Part shown: positions 62,857 to 64,000 of the stretch, one piece after another
Numbering within the stretch: the first letter of the stretch is position 1
How the letters are laid out: every line of letters begins with the position of its first letter
Source of the DNA: Fluviicola sp.
GTDB lineage: Bacteria > Bacteroidota > Bacteroidia > Flavobacteriales_D > Crocinitomicaceae
Reading direction: 5' to 3'
Assembly (NCBI RefSeq): GCF_029266855.1
Contig: NZ_JAQSWB010000001.1
Location: 868,001 to 932,000, forward strand
Length of the DNA: 64,000 bases
Made by a program: the position numbers and the translations under genes
The notes under the pieces: model-generated
What the model saw: only the letters and a program-made list of their open reading frames with translations
What the model was told of the DNA's origin: nothing
Databases searched by the model: none

Positions 62857-62970
62857 TTACTGGGGAATGCTTTTCAGCTCGTTGAATTCTTCCAATGAGG
62901 CCGAACCGGAATCGCTTACCATCCATGACAAGCCATCCCATTTATAGATTTCAATCTGAAGAGTTTCCAT
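62857..62970 (-). CDS. Possible 37-residue small protein upstream of mlaE
   Basis: From the ATG at 62970 the minus strand encodes METLQIEIYKWDGLSWMVSD, then SGSASLEEFNELKSIPQ and a stop at 62857. It ends 7 bp before the mlaE ATG, as expected for a translationally linked gene. It has no transmembrane segment. I recognise no family; it could equally be a leader peptide or chance frame. Its regular codon use and tight spacing are the only support. Confidence 0.4.
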   Translation of the reverse strand: METLQIEIYKWDGLSWMVSDSGSASLEEFNELKSIPQ

Positions 62971-63351
62971 TTGTTTGTTTTTTTATGATCCGTAATTAAA
63001 GGAATCTGAAATTCCGGTTACAATCGGTTTAGACTTGATACCAAAAGTCATTAAACCTGCCAACTGAAACAATGACCATCGTCAGACTGAAAGTTGATTT
63101 TCCGCATGTATACAAGTAACTCTCCTGTATCATCAAACTAATTCAATCTCCAAAAGAATTCAACTCGTGAATCAACTAAATAACATGTTGATTTATAACA
63201 AATTAAATAGTACACCAATAAATGATGTATATCACTGTTTTATTTGACAAGGGTCAGTTTGATTTATCTTACATTTCCTTCTCTTTGTAATAACATCAAA
63301 TTTTGAGCACTGCAAAACAGGTTTTGATCAAGATGATTCAGATTAATTACT
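62971..63351. other. Intergenic region with FNR/CRP-like sites
   Basis: A 381-bp AT-rich gap between divergent genes. No gene seen. Two palindromic FNR/CRP-type sites lie at 63188-63201 and 63223-63234, described separately. I could not place an exact TAnnTTTG box. Confidence 0.55.
63188..63234. promoter_or_regulatory. Two candidate FNR/CRP-family binding sites
   Basis: TTGATTTATAACAA (63188-63201) matches TTGAT-N4-ATCAA with one mismatch, and TGATGTATATCA (63223-63234) has the TGAT-N4-ATCA core exactly. They lie upstream of the 63352 small gene and the D-lactate-dehydrogenase-like gene, a plausible target of oxygen-dependent control. Chance occurrence in AT-rich DNA is possible. Confidence 0.35.
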
Positions 63352-63516
63352 ATGAGCATAAACAAAGAATGGCATTTGAAGAACAAAATGCCCAAAAACC
63401 CAACTGAAAACGAGCGCGAAAACTGGCATTTGGAACACGAAAAGAATTGTGACTGCCGCCCGATTCCAACTAAGTTGAAAGAAAAAATGGACAAAAAATT
63501 AAATCCTAAACCCTGA
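63352..63516 (+). CDS. Conserved small hypothetical protein (54 residues)
   Basis: From the ATG at 63352, MSINKEWHLKNKMPKNPTEN is followed by a WHLEHEKNCDCRPIP segment and a basic end. I recall short Bacteroidota proteins with the same KMPKNPT...WHLEH...NC-CRPIP pattern. Two Cys in CDC and two His could bind a metal. Cytoplasmic, no signal. It is 48 bp upstream of the D-2-hydroxyacid dehydrogenase gene on the same strand and could share its promoter. Function unknown. Confidence 0.65.
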   Translation: MSINKEWHLKNKMPKNPTENERENWHLEHEKNCDCRPIPTKLKEKMDKKLNPKP

Positions 63517-63564
63517 GGTCGTATTTCCTGTTATGAATAACGGATCTGTTAATATCTGAAGAAA

Positions 63565-64000
63565 ATGAAAATGATACTCTACAGCTTTCATGCATATGAA
63601 CAGCCATATTTCGAAAAGTTCAAAAGCAAAGAACACCAGTTACTATTTTCGGACCAGGTGCTTTCCGATAAAACAGCCTCACTGAGTAAGGGATTTGATA
63701 CCGTAAGTTTATTTGCAAACGACGATGCATCCGCGCCTGTGCTCGAATTGTTGCACCGGAATGGTATTCGTTTCATCACTTTACGCTCTGCAGGATATAA
63801 TCATGTGGATCTCAACAAAGCAAAACAGCTCGGCATGCGTGTAGCCCGCGTTCCTGCTTATTCACCATTCTCTGTTGCTGAACATGCTGTGATGCTGATG
63901 CTTGCCCTCAACCGGAAAGTGATCCAGTCGCATTCCCGTGTCATTCAACAGAATTTTTCTTTGAACGGTTTGACTGGTTTCGATATGAACGGAAAAACTG
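63565..64000 (+). CDS. D-2-hydroxyacid dehydrogenase (LdhA-like), 5' part
   Basis: The frame is open to the window edge (about 145 of an expected 330 residues). The N-terminal catalytic domain is typical of D-lactate dehydrogenases: FANDDASAPVLELLHRNGIR, then ITLRSAGYNHVDLNKAKQLG and ARVPAYSPFSVAEHAVMLML. These precede the NAD-binding Rossmann region, which lies beyond the window. Predicted to reduce pyruvate to D-lactate with NADH. The start is the ATG at 63565 or the next at 63571. Possible FNR-like control sites lie upstream. Confidence 0.88.
   Translation, partial: MKMILYSFHAYEQPYFEKFKSKEHQLLFSDQVLSDKTASLSKGFDTVSLFANDDASAPVLELLHRNGIRFITLRSAGYNHVDLNKAKQLGMRVARVPAYSPFSVAEHAVMLMLALNRKVIQSHSRVIQQNFSLNGLTGFDMNGKT

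Overview
The window looks like a piece of a Bacteroidota chromosome, probably Flavobacteriales. A Fluviicola- or Crocinitomicaceae-like organism is my best guess, but it is only an inference. The evidence is eight secreted proteins ending in type IX secretion (T9SS) type A sorting domains, Bacteroidota-style promoters (TTG, about 20 nt, then TAnnTTTG), moderately AT-rich DNA, and many families typical of soil or freshwater Bacteroidota (DUF4331, WG repeats, TPR-LuxR regulators, AHSA1/SRPBCC, DoxX, YdeI). I saw no rRNA, tRNA, CRISPR array, transposase or prophage.

Layout. 0-6 kb: a MauE-like membrane protein fused to a thioredoxin-like domain, an egtB-egtD ergothioneine pair with a DUF427 gene, a pirin, a small GNAT and a PhnA-family protein that has lost its zinc ribbon. 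6-17.4 kb: two paralogous giant T9SS adhesins, a lipoprotein, a thioesterase, and a repeat-rich 0.8 kb gap before a short secreted protein and a third T9SS protein. 17.5-20 kb: an ArsR-type regulator, two AHSA1 proteins (one fused to a VOC domain) and DoxX. 20-30.6 kb: FEKKY-like and small membrane proteins, a T9SS protein, a TonB receptor with a TPR lipoprotein, and a tandem DUF4331 pair. 30.8-37.2 kb: small DUF proteins, a membrane-anchored winged-helix regulator beside an array of exactly 30 heptamers, a broken four-helix-bundle (S23) gene, and a second ArsR/AHSA1/DoxX/YdeI cassette. 37-47 kb: a HAF-repeat T9SS protein, a TPR-LuxR regulator, a B12-binding radical SAM protein, a WG-repeat protein, a PAS histidine kinase, a T9SS esterase and a DinB protein. 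47-60 kb: two effector-like proteins 10 kb apart, an XRE-pentapeptide fusion, sugar-related enzymes, DUF2200, VOC, T9SS and TPR-LuxR proteins and an OmpA protein. 60-64 kb: an mlaE-mlaF-mlaD lipid-transport operon and the start of a D-2-hydroxyacid dehydrogenase.

Two results stand out. First, the proteins at 47443-48711 (ADP-ribosyltransferase-like) and 58551-60275 (calpain-like protease) share an N-terminal leader centred on D(D/N)RP(E/D)AI and otherwise have unrelated C-terminal domains. That is the layout of cargo carrying a common delivery tag. The protease also ends in a long Gln-rich tail and a basic motif resembling a eukaryotic nuclear localisation signal. No injection-machine gene lies in the window. 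Second, the two ArsR cassettes have superimposable promoters: identical TATATTTG -7 boxes, 20-nt spacers, and paired 16-bp palindromes 26 bp apart. The palindrome half-sites differ completely, as expected if two duplicated repressors have become insulated from each other.

Intergenic DNA is rich in short tandem repeats whose unit is usually 7 bp, in several unrelated sequence families.
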